A stretch of 49,092 nt of DNA from Candidatus Zymogenus saltonus (GTDB lineage: Bacteria; Desulfobacterota; Zymogenia; Zymogenales; Zymogenaceae), in NCBI GenBank assembly GCA_016929395.1, contig JAFGIX010000055.1, positions 1 to 49,092 of the forward strand, written 5' to 3'. The notes beneath the pieces are model-generated. The model did no database searches. It was not told the origin of the DNA and was given only the letters and a program-made list of their open reading frames with translations. The first letter of the stretch is position 1; each line of letters starts with the position of its first letter. This document shows positions 1 to 7,433 of the stretch, one piece after another. A program made the translations under genes and the position numbers.

Positions 1-309
1 TATAATAACCGTTATAATGATGATATATTCGAAATTGTAGTTTCTTATCTAACTAATTTGGTGGAAAATCGTTTATAATTCCCTAATATTAAACGGCTTT
101 CCGTGAAAACGGTGTGACCGTCCGGCAACGCCAACACTCCTCGACCTCATTTAGGCGGGTCACAGATCCACAGACCTGTTAAAAACCGCCAACCCCACCC
201 ACCTCCTGTAAACAGCCTTAAATAGTTTTTTACATCCGCCGTTCAATCCGTTCAATCCATTTCACGCCAAACAGTCGGGTCGGCCCAACTATCCCAAAAC
301 GTAGTCTAT
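1..309. other. Intergenic, no gene recognised
   Basis: AT-rich first 100 bases, then C-rich sequence lying 3' of the minus-strand operon that ends at 310. I found no open frame with a ribosome-binding site, no convincing hairpin followed by a T tract, and no repeat beyond a short GTTCAATCC duplication near 240-258. Confidence 0.5.
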
Positions 310-1305
310 CTATTTCACGGCGTTGACGACATTGCCGCCGCCGGCCCTCGCCGATTCGAGGGCGTCGACGGCCCTCTTCACGAAGTCCTCGACCATATCC
401 GAACCCCGAAGCTCCGTAACGCCCAACGACATGGTTACAAACACGTCCGGCTTTCCCCCGATGACAAACTGCACCTCGCCCACATTCTTTGCCATCCTCT
501 CCCCCACCTCCCAGGCCCCGATGAGCTTCGTGTTCGGAAGGATAACGGCAAACAGGCTTTTTCCGTAACGGGCGGGGAGATCGCGCCCCTTTATGCTGCT
601 CTTTATAATAACCGATATCTCCGCGAGGATTCGATCGGAGATCGACTTTCCATAGGCCTCGACGACATTGTCAAATTTATCGACGTCCGCAACTATGAGG
701 GAAAGGGACCTGTTCATCTTCAGAGAGTCCTTTACCTCCTCCTCTATGCACTCCTCAAAGAACTCCATCGTGTAGAGGCCGGTCAGGGGATCGGTTATAT
801 CGAGCGTCCCCTTATCCTCGACATCCCTTTTCGCGTCAACGATATAGACCATCTTATCCCTTGCCGGTATACGCCTCTTGTGGATGTAATTGAGCACAAC
901 GGACGCCCCGATTACCGCCCATACGATCGATCCGACGGGGGTGAGGCTTTTCATGCCTCCATAGACGTAATCCCCTCCCTTTATCAGGTCAAGGCCCCCC
1001 AGAATAAACAGGAACAGACTCCCAGTGAAATAGAGATAATAGACTTGTCTCCTCCTCTTCATCCCTTTCAATATAAGAAAGAGCGAATAGAAAGAGACGG
1101 ACAAGAAAAAGAGCGCGATTACATATTGAAAGACAACCGAGCGGTTGAGGATAAATTGCTGAGCGGCGACAACCAAGGTGAAGATCGAAAACAGGGCAAA
1201 ATCTTTCTCCCTTTCGGAAAGAAAGTACAATATTATGAAGAGGAGCGCAAAGACAAGGCATATCGACGATGCGATATTAAACAACAAAAATGATGTTTCA
1301 TTCAT
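310..1305 (-). CDS. Membrane protein with degenerate GGDEF domain
   Basis: 331 aa. About five hydrophobic segments (roughly residues 5-27, 33-50, 58-79, 88-106, 122-140) precede a diguanylate-cyclase-type domain beginning with DPLTGLY (172-178). The fold signature is retained, including the metal-site region ADVDKF (206-211) and RYGxxxFAVILP. At the place where the active-site GGDEF signature belongs, the sequence reads GKSLF (248-252). The inhibitory-site arginine of the RxxD motif is also absent (KGRD, 239-242). Known family logic says such a domain cannot make cyclic di-GMP; I infer a receptor, scaffold or relic role at the inner membrane. ATG start with AGGAG 9 nt upstream. Last gene of the operon starting at 3440; the upstream small gene ends 12 nt before it. 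Confidence 0.85.
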   Translation of the reverse strand: MNETSFLLFNIASSICLVFALLFIILYFLSEREKDFALFSIFTLVVAAQQFILNRSVVFQYVIALFFLSVSFYSLFLILKGMKRRRQVYYLYFTGSLFLFILGGLDLIKGGDYVYGGMKSLTPVGSIVWAVIGASVVLNYIHKRRIPARDKMVYIVDAKRDVEDKGTLDITDPLTGLYTMEFFEECIEEEVKDSLKMNRSLSLIVADVDKFDNVVEAYGKSISDRILAEISVIIKSSIKGRDLPARYGKSLFAVILPNTKLIGAWEVGERMAKNVGEVQFVIGGKPDVFVTMSLGVTELRGSDMVEDFVKRAVDALESARAGGGNVVNAVK

Positions 1306-1317
1306 TAATAATTACTC

Positions 1318-1548
1318 CTATTCATCAATTTTAAAGAAATCCTTATCTATCATTTTATACAGTCCTTTGTCATGTTTCCCTGGCTCCCTGATCTCCATTA
1401 CATCTAAGGTCAACAGGGTAACCCACCTCGCTTCGGACTTGAGGAGCACCTCCTCCTCGCCCACCTCTATCAAAACGCCCCTGTAGACGACGCCGTGGGC
1501 GACTATCTCCACTTCCTTCCTCAAGAAGCCTTTCAGGTCCCCCTTCAT
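1318..1548 (-). CDS. Small beta-rich (Sm/Hfq-like?) hypothetical protein
   Basis: 76 aa, no signal peptide or membrane segment. The core alternates hydrophobic and charged residues (EIVAHGVVYRGVLIEVGEEE, then VLLKSEARWVTLLTLDVMEI), a pattern typical of a small five-strand beta barrel of the Sm/LSm type. I do not recognise a named family, and the RNA-binding signature of Hfq is not evident. It starts 3 nt after the stop of the DUF1285 gene and ends 12 nt before the GGDEF-like gene, so it is almost certainly co-transcribed and probably translationally coupled with them. The tight packing and GC-biased third codon positions support a real gene despite its length. Confidence 0.6.
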   Translation of the reverse strand: MKGDLKGFLRKEVEIVAHGVVYRGVLIEVGEEEVLLKSEARWVTLLTLDVMEIREPGKHDKGLYKMIDKDFFKIDE

Positions 1549-1551
1549 AGC

Positions 1552-2073
1552 TCAATCCCCGCCGAAATAAGGTATATCGAATCGCTTCGATTTCAGGATG
1601 ATAAAGTACGAGTCCCCCGCCTCATCGTAGTCTATGTAGCTTGCGAGCGTATAATAGGCAATAGTGGAAAAACGGGCCGTAAGCCTCCCCCTCTTTTCCT
1701 CGCCCCTCTTGACCGCACAATACGGGACGTTTCTCTCATCTATCTCTACCGTCCTGAGGTCTATCGGCTCGTACGTATCATCGGACAATTTCCCCACAAA
1801 GCCTGTAACATCATCCCCGTCAAAGACCGGGGAGATCCTCTTTACAACGAACGGGGCGTCCTCGACCACAACCGTCGCGTAATCCCCCTCGACCGTCAGA
1901 TAGTAGACCCCGTTTTCATCCCTCGCCAGGGCATCGTTAAATATCCTGAGCACCTTCGGGTGAATTATCTCGGCGCCGTTATAAAACCACTCCCCCTCCT
2001 TGTTTATGGAAATAACGTAGTTCTGTTCGACGTAGCTCTTTTCGATATCTGAGTCCATCTTCCCTTCGGTCAT
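1552..2073 (-). CDS. DUF1285 family protein
   Basis: 173 aa, predicted cytoplasmic. It matches the pattern I associate with DUF1285 proteins: GEWFYNGAEIIHPKVLRIF, then a DENGVYYLTVEGDYATVVVE stretch and DAPFVV. Several members are annotated only as conserved hypothetical proteins, and no reaction is known to me. The gene begins 4 nt after the dtd stop. Two ATG codons are possible (2073, and 2058 after AAGGGAAG); the upstream one is used here. Position in the dtd operon suggests shared expression rather than a demonstrated shared function. Confidence 0.75.
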   Translation of the reverse strand: MTEGKMDSDIEKSYVEQNYVISINKEGEWFYNGAEIIHPKVLRIFNDALARDENGVYYLTVEGDYATVVVEDAPFVVKRISPVFDGDDVTGFVGKLSDDTYEPIDLRTVEIDERNVPYCAVKRGEEKRGRLTARFSTIAYYTLASYIDYDEAGDSYFIILKSKRFDIPYFGGD

Positions 2074-2077
2074 CTTC

Positions 2078-2527
2078 CTAAAACCTCTTCCTGCTGTCCA
2101 CGATCAGCGTCACCGGCCCGTCGTTTATCAGCGATACGTCCATCATCGCTTGAAACACCCCCCCCGACGACTCGACCCCCCTTCCCTTCGCCTCTCCGAT
2201 GAAGTACTCGTAGAGATCCTTTGCCCTCCCGGGCTCTTCCGCGTTGACAAACGACGGCCTCCTTCCCTTCCTCACATCGCCCAGGAGCGTAAACTGAGAC
2301 ACCACCAGAAGCTCCCCTTTGACGTCTATGAGCGACAGGTTCATCTTTAAGTCCCCGTCCTCGAATATCCTTAAATTTATGATCTTGTCCAGGAGATAAT
2401 CGGCGTCACCCGCCGTATCTCCCCTCTCCACGCCGAGGAGGACCAGGAGACCCCTGCCGATCTCCCCGACCGTCTTGCCCTTAACAGTAACCTTTGCCTC
2501 CGATGTCCGCTGAATGACCGCCAGCAT
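2078..2527 (-). CDS. dtd: D-aminoacyl-tRNA deacylase
   Basis: 149 aa, the usual family length (about 145-150). It hydrolyses D-aminoacyl-tRNAs in the cytoplasm, keeping D-amino acids out of translation. The start [15 protein letters not shown] is typical. SQFTL (77-81) carries the active-site Ser/Gln/Thr region, and NDGPVT (135-140) contains the Gly-cisPro motif that enforces chirality. Both are intact, so the enzyme should be active. It lies 28 nt downstream of the Cys-rich gene and 4 nt upstream of the DUF1285 gene, in one minus-strand operon. No strong Shine-Dalgarno precedes the ATG; a GGGAG lies rather far upstream. Confidence 0.95.
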   Translation of the reverse strand: MLAVIQRTSEAKVTVKGKTVGEIGRGLLVLLGVERGDTAGDADYLLDKIINLRIFEDGDLKMNLSLIDVKGELLVVSQFTLLGDVRKGRRPSFVNAEEPGRAKDLYEYFIGEAKGRGVESSGGVFQAMMDVSLINDGPVTLIVDSRKRF

Positions 2528-2555
2528 ATTGCAGTGTTCTTATCTCCCCTGAATA

Positions 2556-3440
2556 TTATCGGGACCTTCCCCCACCCCCCCCGGCGGAGAGGGGAGCCTC
2601 ACCGGAATCTACCTTGAGGGGCGCCTCCCTGTAGGCGCGGATGAAGTCCGTGAGGATGCCGTCGACAATTCGATCGGCCTCCTTCGCCTCCCCCTCTGTC
2701 TTGAAATCCGTGGCGAGGCTCAAAAAAATCTTGAAGTAAGGGGACTGGGAGATGTTGAGTCCTCCCTTTGCCACCTCCCTCTCTATTCTGTACTCCGCCT
2801 CGGAAAAGGAGTATTTCCCGAACCTCCCGCGGCCGTTAGAGAAGGGCCACGTCTCCTTCAATCGAAAGAAATTGAGGCAGGCTTCCTTAACCGCCGGACG
2901 ATCGAGCCTCCCGGGGTCTATCTCCTCCCCGATCCTGTTTGCCGTTATGGTAAAGAACTCCTTTACGAGGTCGATGTCCGTTATCACCAGTCCGTACAAA
3001 TACCAGTCATCGATGACGGCGGAGACCGCCCTCACCTCCCTCTCGGTTAAAACCCTGTAGCTCGGGCATTCATGCCCGCTGCACAGCTCGGCTCCGTAGA
3101 AGGAGACGTCCCTGAGCTCTACGCCTCCGTTGTTTACGGGATGTATCATGCACCCCACCCTGTTGCCTCCGTCATCGACAAAGCCGACGAAGGGGCAGTT
3201 GTGGATCACGTCAAAGAGGACCCTCGGAGTGTCTATCTTGTCGAGCTCCCTTGCCATGATGTCCAAATCGACGCCCTCCCTACCCACTCCGCAGCCGCCC
3301 CCCGCCTTGAGGTAGGCCTCTCTCCTTTTACCCATCAGCTTGGTCAGGGTCTCTCTGGAGTTGTCCTCCCAGTTATAAAGGCCGCAGCACGCCCCGCACG
3401 ACTTTTTTTCGTCGGGATGGCATAGGGAGATCAGTCCCAT
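2556..3440 (-). CDS. Cysteine-rich hypothetical protein, possible metal/FeS binding
   Basis: 294 aa from the chosen ATG. Nine cysteines fall in the first 125 residues (C7, C15, C18, C19, C50, C82, C97, C120, C125), including CGACCGLYN and a CMIHP segment. This resembles CxxCC-type metal-chelating (YkgJ-like) proteins, but the length and the remaining sequence do not let me assign a family firmly. The C-terminus is Gly-rich and probably disordered. An upstream TTG at 3488 stays in frame, but it lies upstream of the predicted transcription start (about 3470), so ATG 3440, with GGAAG 12 nt before it, is preferred. First gene of the operon leading into dtd. Confidence 0.75.
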   Translation of the reverse strand: MGLISLCHPDEKKSCGACCGLYNWEDNSRETLTKLMGKRREAYLKAGGGCGVGREGVDLDIMARELDKIDTPRVLFDVIHNCPFVGFVDDGGNRVGCMIHPVNNGGVELRDVSFYGAELCSGHECPSYRVLTEREVRAVSAVIDDWYLYGLVITDIDLVKEFFTITANRIGEEIDPGRLDRPAVKEACLNFFRLKETWPFSNGRGRFGKYSFSEAEYRIEREVAKGGLNISQSPYFKIFLSLATDFKTEGEAKEADRIVDGILTDFIRAYREAPLKVDSGEAPLSAGGGGGRSR

Positions 3441-3476
3441 AAACAGTCTATACTTCCAGAAAAATAACGTCCTTTT

Positions 3477-3505
3477 TTTATATAACAAACAGGGAGTTAT
3501 TTCAA
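3477..3505 (-). promoter_or_regulatory. Sigma-70 type promoter for the dtd operon
   Basis: On the minus strand TTGAAA (3500-3505), a 17-nt spacer and TATAAA (3477-3482), each one base from consensus. Predicted start is near 3470, giving a leader of about 30 nt before ATG 3440. Confidence 0.65.
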
Positions 3506-3974
3506 GATAAATTTTGTTTCGAGCGAAATAGGCGGTTACTAAAATTTAATCCAAGCATTCAGGCCATAATAATAAAGATACGGGAATTCGGCATCGAAAG
3601 ACAAAACCCATCCCCTTTCCACGAATACCTATCTTGAAAAACAAATTAAACGAATCAAGTATCCACAACAATCCTTTTTTCCTTGCATAATTCAGCTACT
3701 TTAAATAAAATTATATCGGAAAAGATATGATATATAATACAACATTGACTTAAAGCTTCTCCTCCATTCAAACACGAATATCATGTCGAGGTTAAAGTGA
3801 AATATGAGAGAGTTCTTCTCATAATTCAGAAGAAACGAGAAATTCTTTGCCCTGTCTACAATGACGTTAATGTGTTTAATTGATCCTCAAAAAACATCTC
3901 AATAAATATTTTTTTACTCGAAAAGAGAGAGTTGCAGACAGCTATTACTATTCAAAGGACAAAGGGTGTTCAGG
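3506..3974. other. AT-rich divergent intergenic region
   Basis: About 470 bases between the divergent dtd operon and the acyl-CoA synthetase gene. The sequence is AT-rich with several TATAAT-like words (for example near 3730), but none has a convincing -35 partner. No gene, RNA or repeat is recognised. The two AAAGG motifs just before 3966 and 3975 are the ribosome-binding sites of the next gene. Confidence 0.4.
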
Positions 3975-5618
3975 ATGAAAAAACCTTGGCTTAATTCCTA
4001 CGACGAAGAAATTCCAAAGTCACTGGGAGAGCTGAAAAGCAGCGTAGTTGACAATCTGAGAAGATCCACCGAGGAAAATCCCAATCATGCCGCCGTTATC
4101 TTCAAGGGCAAGAAGATCACCTATCGTGACGTGGACGAGTATTCCAACTCCTTCGCCAACGCCCTTATCTCGATGGGGGTCATGCGGGGAGACAGGATAG
4201 CGATCATGCTTCCCAACCTTCCACAGACGATCATATCATACTACGGCATATTAAAGGCGGGCGGTGTTGTCGTAAACATCAACTCCGATTCATCCAAGCG
4301 TGAGATAGAGCATATAGTCACAAACTCCAGGGCAGGGATGATAATCAGCCTGAAGATCAACATCGATCGTCTGCAAAGCATCAAGGAGAGAACGGGAATC
4401 AAGCTCATCCTGACAGACTTGCGCCAGTTTTTCCCCTTCAAACGTAAAATATACAAGGAATTTCTCGCCCGCATATCGGGTTACTACCGTGATGTCAAGT
4501 TCACAGGGGATATCCTCTCCTTCTGGAGCCTCATCAGAAGGAGTCCGTCCACACCCCCAAACGTCAAGATAGATCTCGAAAACAACGCCGTCATTCAATA
4601 CACCGGCGGCACAACGGGGATCTCCAAGGGGGCCGTATTGACCCACGGCAACATCTCTTCGAACGTGGAACAGGTATACCTGTGGTTTAAAAACATCATC
4701 GGGAAAAAAGACAGGGTAATCGCCGCCGCACCGTACAGTCACCTTTACGGGATGACCATGGCCCTCGACTTCCCGGTGAGGGTCGGCGCCACCATACTCG
4801 TTCTCAACCGCTTTACGGCAAAGAAGATCGTCAATCTCGCCAAGGATTTCAGTCCCACATTCTTTCCGGCCATCCCGTCGATGTACAGATCGATAATACA
4901 CTACCTGTCGTTTTACAGCTACGATTTTTCATCCATCAAGCTGTCCATGTCCGCCTCGGCCCCGCTGAGCCGTGAGGTTCAAGAAAAATTTACATCAATG
5001 ACGGGGATAAAGGTAATCGAGGGCTTTGGTCTCGCCGAGGCCTCTGGGCTCACCCATATCAATCCATTGGGGGGTACCGAAAGGATGGGTACAATAGGGC
5101 TTCCGCTTCCGGATACGGACGCGAGGATAGTAGACATCAATACGGGAAAGGAGCTGGACGCCGGAAATCCGGGGGAGCTGATAATAAAGGGACCGCAGTT
5201 GATGAATGCATATTGGGATATGCCCCATGAGACGCTGGATTCCTTTAAAAACGGCATGTTCTACACAGGCGATATCGCCGTCATGGATGATGAGGGCTTC
5301 TTTACCCTCGTCGACAGGAAAAAGGACATCATCTTCAGCGGAGAAAACAGGATATACCCGAGGGAGATCGAGGAGGTCCTCCTGCGCCACCACCTGATTG
5401 TCGACGCGGCGGCGGTCGGCATCCCGGACAAGCTAAAAGGGGAGGCGGTCAAGGTTTACCTGGTTCTCGAGGAGGGAAAGATCATTACCGGAGAAGATAT
5501 AATCAAGTACTGTAAAAACAACCTCGCAAGTTACAAGGTGCCCGCCGAGGTGGAGTTTCTTAAGGAACTCATGAAGACGGCCGACGGCAAGATCATGAAA
5601 AAGGAGATGACAGAATAG
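3975..5618 (+). CDS. Fatty acyl-CoA synthetase (AMP-forming)
   Basis: 547 aa, ANL superfamily, standard length. It activates a carboxylate, probably a medium- or long-chain fatty acid, through an acyl-adenylate to the CoA thioester. All core motifs are visible: YTGGTTGISKG (209-219, phosphate loop), the GFGLAEAS segment, YTGDIAVMDDEGFF with the ATP-ribose aspartate, LVDRKKDII hinge, and a C-terminal KTADGKIMKKE with the catalytic lysine. The opening KPWLNSYDEEIPKSL is typical of FadD-like ligases. ATG 3975 follows AAAGGG by 8 nt; GTG 3966 is an alternative with its own AAAGG. It stands alone, divergent from the dtd operon and followed by 92-bp repeats. Exact chain-length preference cannot be read from sequence. 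Confidence 0.9.
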   Translation: MKKPWLNSYDEEIPKSLGELKSSVVDNLRRSTEENPNHAAVIFKGKKITYRDVDEYSNSFANALISMGVMRGDRIAIMLPNLPQTIISYYGILKAGGVVVNINSDSSKREIEHIVTNSRAGMIISLKINIDRLQSIKERTGIKLILTDLRQFFPFKRKIYKEFLARISGYYRDVKFTGDILSFWSLIRRSPSTPPNVKIDLENNAVIQYTGGTTGISKGAVLTHGNISSNVEQVYLWFKNIIGKKDRVIAAAPYSHLYGMTMALDFPVRVGATILVLNRFTAKKIVNLAKDFSPTFFPAIPSMYRSIIHYLSFYSYDFSSIKLSMSASAPLSREVQEKFTSMTGIKVIEGFGLAEASGLTHINPLGGTERMGTIGLPLPDTDARIVDINTGKELDAGNPGELIIKGPQLMNAYWDMPHETLDSFKNGMFYTGDIAVMDDEGFFTLVDRKKDIIFSGENRIYPREIEEVLLRHHLIVDAAAVGIPDKLKGEAVKVYLVLEEGKIITGEDIIKYCKNNLASYKVPAEVEFLKELMKTADGKIMKKEMTE

Positions 5619-5785
5619 TTAACCGCCCTTAAATTCTACGTTTTTTCGTTTGTTGCGCCTCTAAATATAAGGGCAAATTTTCCTCATCTGTTTTTTTTCG
5701 CTTTTGAGATGGACGGCTGATTCGAGAGCGGCGGGGGGGTCGGGCCGATACCATTGGCAATAGAGACCTTTTTGAAAAATTCGAT

Positions 5786-6100
5786 TGACCCGTCGGGATT
5801 TTTGCTACAACAAAAACAGGGAGTTGAGATCAATAAGGTTAATACTTTTACAGCAGAAACCCTTGATGAGATTTAACTGACCCGTCGGGATTTTTGCTAC
5901 AACAAAAACAGGGAGTTGAGGTCAATAAGGTTAATACTTTTACAGCAGAAATCCTTGATGAGATTTAACTGACCTGTCGGGATTTTTGCCCAATAAAAAT
6001 AGAGGGTTGAGGTCAATAAGGTTAATACTTTTATAGCAGAAATCCTTGATGAGATTTAACTGACCTGTCGGGATTTTTGCCCAATAAAAATAGAGGGTTG
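5786..6100. repeat. 92-bp tandem repeat, 3.4 copies
   Basis: Direct repeats begin at 5786, 5878, 5970 and 6061 (periods 92, 92, 91), the last truncated after about 40 bases. Each starts TGACCYGTCGGGATTTTTG and carries a short hairpin. In copies 1-2 the arms are TTTTTG/CAAAAA; in copies 3-4 the sequence has changed but ATTTTT/AAAAAT still pairs. It lies between the acyl-CoA synthetase gene and the repeat-protein cluster, with no coding sense. The rest of the gap (5619-5785, 6101-6296) holds nothing I can name beyond a TATAAT word near 6152. Confidence 0.9.
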
Positions 6101-6296
6101 GGGAAAGAGCGGCTTTTGTTAAAAACCGAAGGATAAACGAATTTTTATTGTTATATAATATCATATGAACAAAATATCATTTTCCACCGTTAAAAGCTTT
6201 AATACCGTTTAGGATCTCAAAATCCCTTAGAACCAATTTATATGCATCTTAGATGAAATAGAATATCCACAAATAACTTCAATAGAGGTGAGATTT

Positions 6297-6704
6297 ATGA
6301 AAAAGACTATTTTATTCCTTATCACTGTGGCCCTGATTTCCACACTCGCTTTGGCGGGGTGCGATAAGCTCTTGGGCATAATCGGACTTGAGAAAAAGAA
6401 GGCGGATACGCCCCCCACTGGCGAGGTTCAGCCTCCCCAGCCGGGAGCTCCGGGAGGAGTCACTCCTGCTCCGGCACCTATGCCGGCGCCTTCGACATCC
6501 CCGGACATGGTAGCCGCGTCCGTAAACGGAAAATATTACAACCTCCTAAGAACAATCTACGTCCCCTCCGACCAGAACAGCTACGGAAACTTCTACGAGT
6601 GGGGCTACTGGAACGGTTCGTCATGGAAGGGACACACAAACCTCCCGCCCGGATACTGGGTCTATGTCTATCCGAACTGGTACATCTGGGGAAGCAGGAG
6701 ATAG
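6297..6704 (+). CDS. Lipoprotein with one GYWVY/YIWG module
   Basis: 135 aa. The N-terminus is a lipoprotein signal peptide with lipobox LAGC (19-22), so the mature protein should be lipid-anchored at Cys22. A Pro/Ala-rich linker (about 37-71) follows, and then a single aromatic-rich module (75-132) running from ASVNGKYYNLLRTIYVP to the tail GYWVYVYPNWYIWG. The same module occurs once in the next protein and eight times in the third. I cannot name the family; function is unknown, and a ligand-binding or surface-structural role is only a guess. ATG 6297 has AGAGG 8 nt upstream; an in-frame GTG at 6288 is less well placed. Confidence 0.85.
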   Translation: MKKTILFLITVALISTLALAGCDKLLGIIGLEKKKADTPPTGEVQPPQPGAPGGVTPAPAPMPAPSTSPDMVAASVNGKYYNLLRTIYVPSDQNSYGNFYEWGYWNGSSWKGHTNLPPGYWVYVYPNWYIWGSRR

Positions 6705-6710
6705 ACGGTT

Positions 6711-6749
6711 AAAGGGGGGTTGGGGTAAGGGCCTCAACCCCCTTTGGTT
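6711..6749 (+). terminator. Possible rho-independent terminator or attenuating hairpin
   Basis: AAAGGGGGGTTG pairs with CAACCCCCTTT (one bulged G) across a short loop and is followed by GGTTTTAAT. It lies between the first and second module genes and might partially terminate transcription, uncoupling their levels. Confidence 0.5.
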
Positions 6750-6779
6750 TTAATAGCCAATATCAAAGGAAAATAGCAG

Positions 6780-7355
6780 ATGAACACATTGAGACTTTTT
6801 GTTAAATCTCTTCTCTTCCTTGCAATCACCGCATTTTTCAGCACAAACGTATTGGGCACAAGCGCCTTTGCCGTAACGGAGAGCGGTTACCTGTCAGGCC
6901 CTAACAAATTCCAGACGTTTACCGTCAACGCCGGAGACGTCGATTTCGTTGAGGTGACCTTCACCTTCCCCAAGGACGGCTGGGATTTTTACGTGAAGAT
7001 AGAGGGGAGGGACGAGAGGAAGGTCCTGGGGAATATTAAGCTCAAGACCACAAACAAGATCCACCTCGGCGGCGGCGGGACATTCTACGTCACTATATAT
7101 ACGAACGGGATGGGGGGAAACTGGACCGCCACATACGACCTTAACGCCGGACTCCCCGACTCGAGGATGACCGGAAACGGTAAATACCACAACCTCCTCT
7201 ATGTCCTCTACCTCCCCGACGAGAGGGAGAGCTACGGCGAATACTACGAGGAGGGATACTACACCGGCTCCTACTACCAGGGATACGACAACCTCCCCCC
7301 CGGATATTGGGTCTACCTTTACCCCTACTGGTATATCTGGGGCAACCAAAGGTAA
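6780..7355 (+). CDS. Exported protein: beta-sandwich domain plus one GYWVY/YIWG module
   Basis: 191 aa. A signal peptide ends near residue 31 (after TSAFA). Residues about 35-121 form a beta-rich region (FQTFTVNAGDVDFVEVTFTF, later GGTFYVTIYTNG) that resembles bacterial pre-peptidase C-terminal (PPC-like) domains; this is a pattern-based guess. Residues 131-188 are the aromatic module, ending GYWVYLYPYWYIWG. No lipobox is seen, so the protein is probably periplasmic or secreted. AAAGGA lies 9 nt before ATG. It sits 75 nt after the lipoprotein gene and 78 nt before the eight-module gene, same strand. Shared module and adjacency suggest a common ligand or assembly. Confidence 0.85.
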   Translation: MNTLRLFVKSLLFLAITAFFSTNVLGTSAFAVTESGYLSGPNKFQTFTVNAGDVDFVEVTFTFPKDGWDFYVKIEGRDERKVLGNIKLKTTNKIHLGGGGTFYVTIYTNGMGGNWTATYDLNAGLPDSRMTGNGKYHNLLYVLYLPDERESYGEYYEEGYYTGSYYQGYDNLPPGYWVYLYPYWYIWGNQR

Positions 7356-7433
7356 CGATTTGACAACAGCGTATAGATAAATCTAATCCCCATTTCAGCG
7401 TTATGATATTAAGTTTTTAATGGGAGGTCTACC

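Noticed and set aside
5786-6100. CRISPR array
   Set aside because: The whole 92-bp unit repeats; there are no short repeats with unique spacers and no cas genes.
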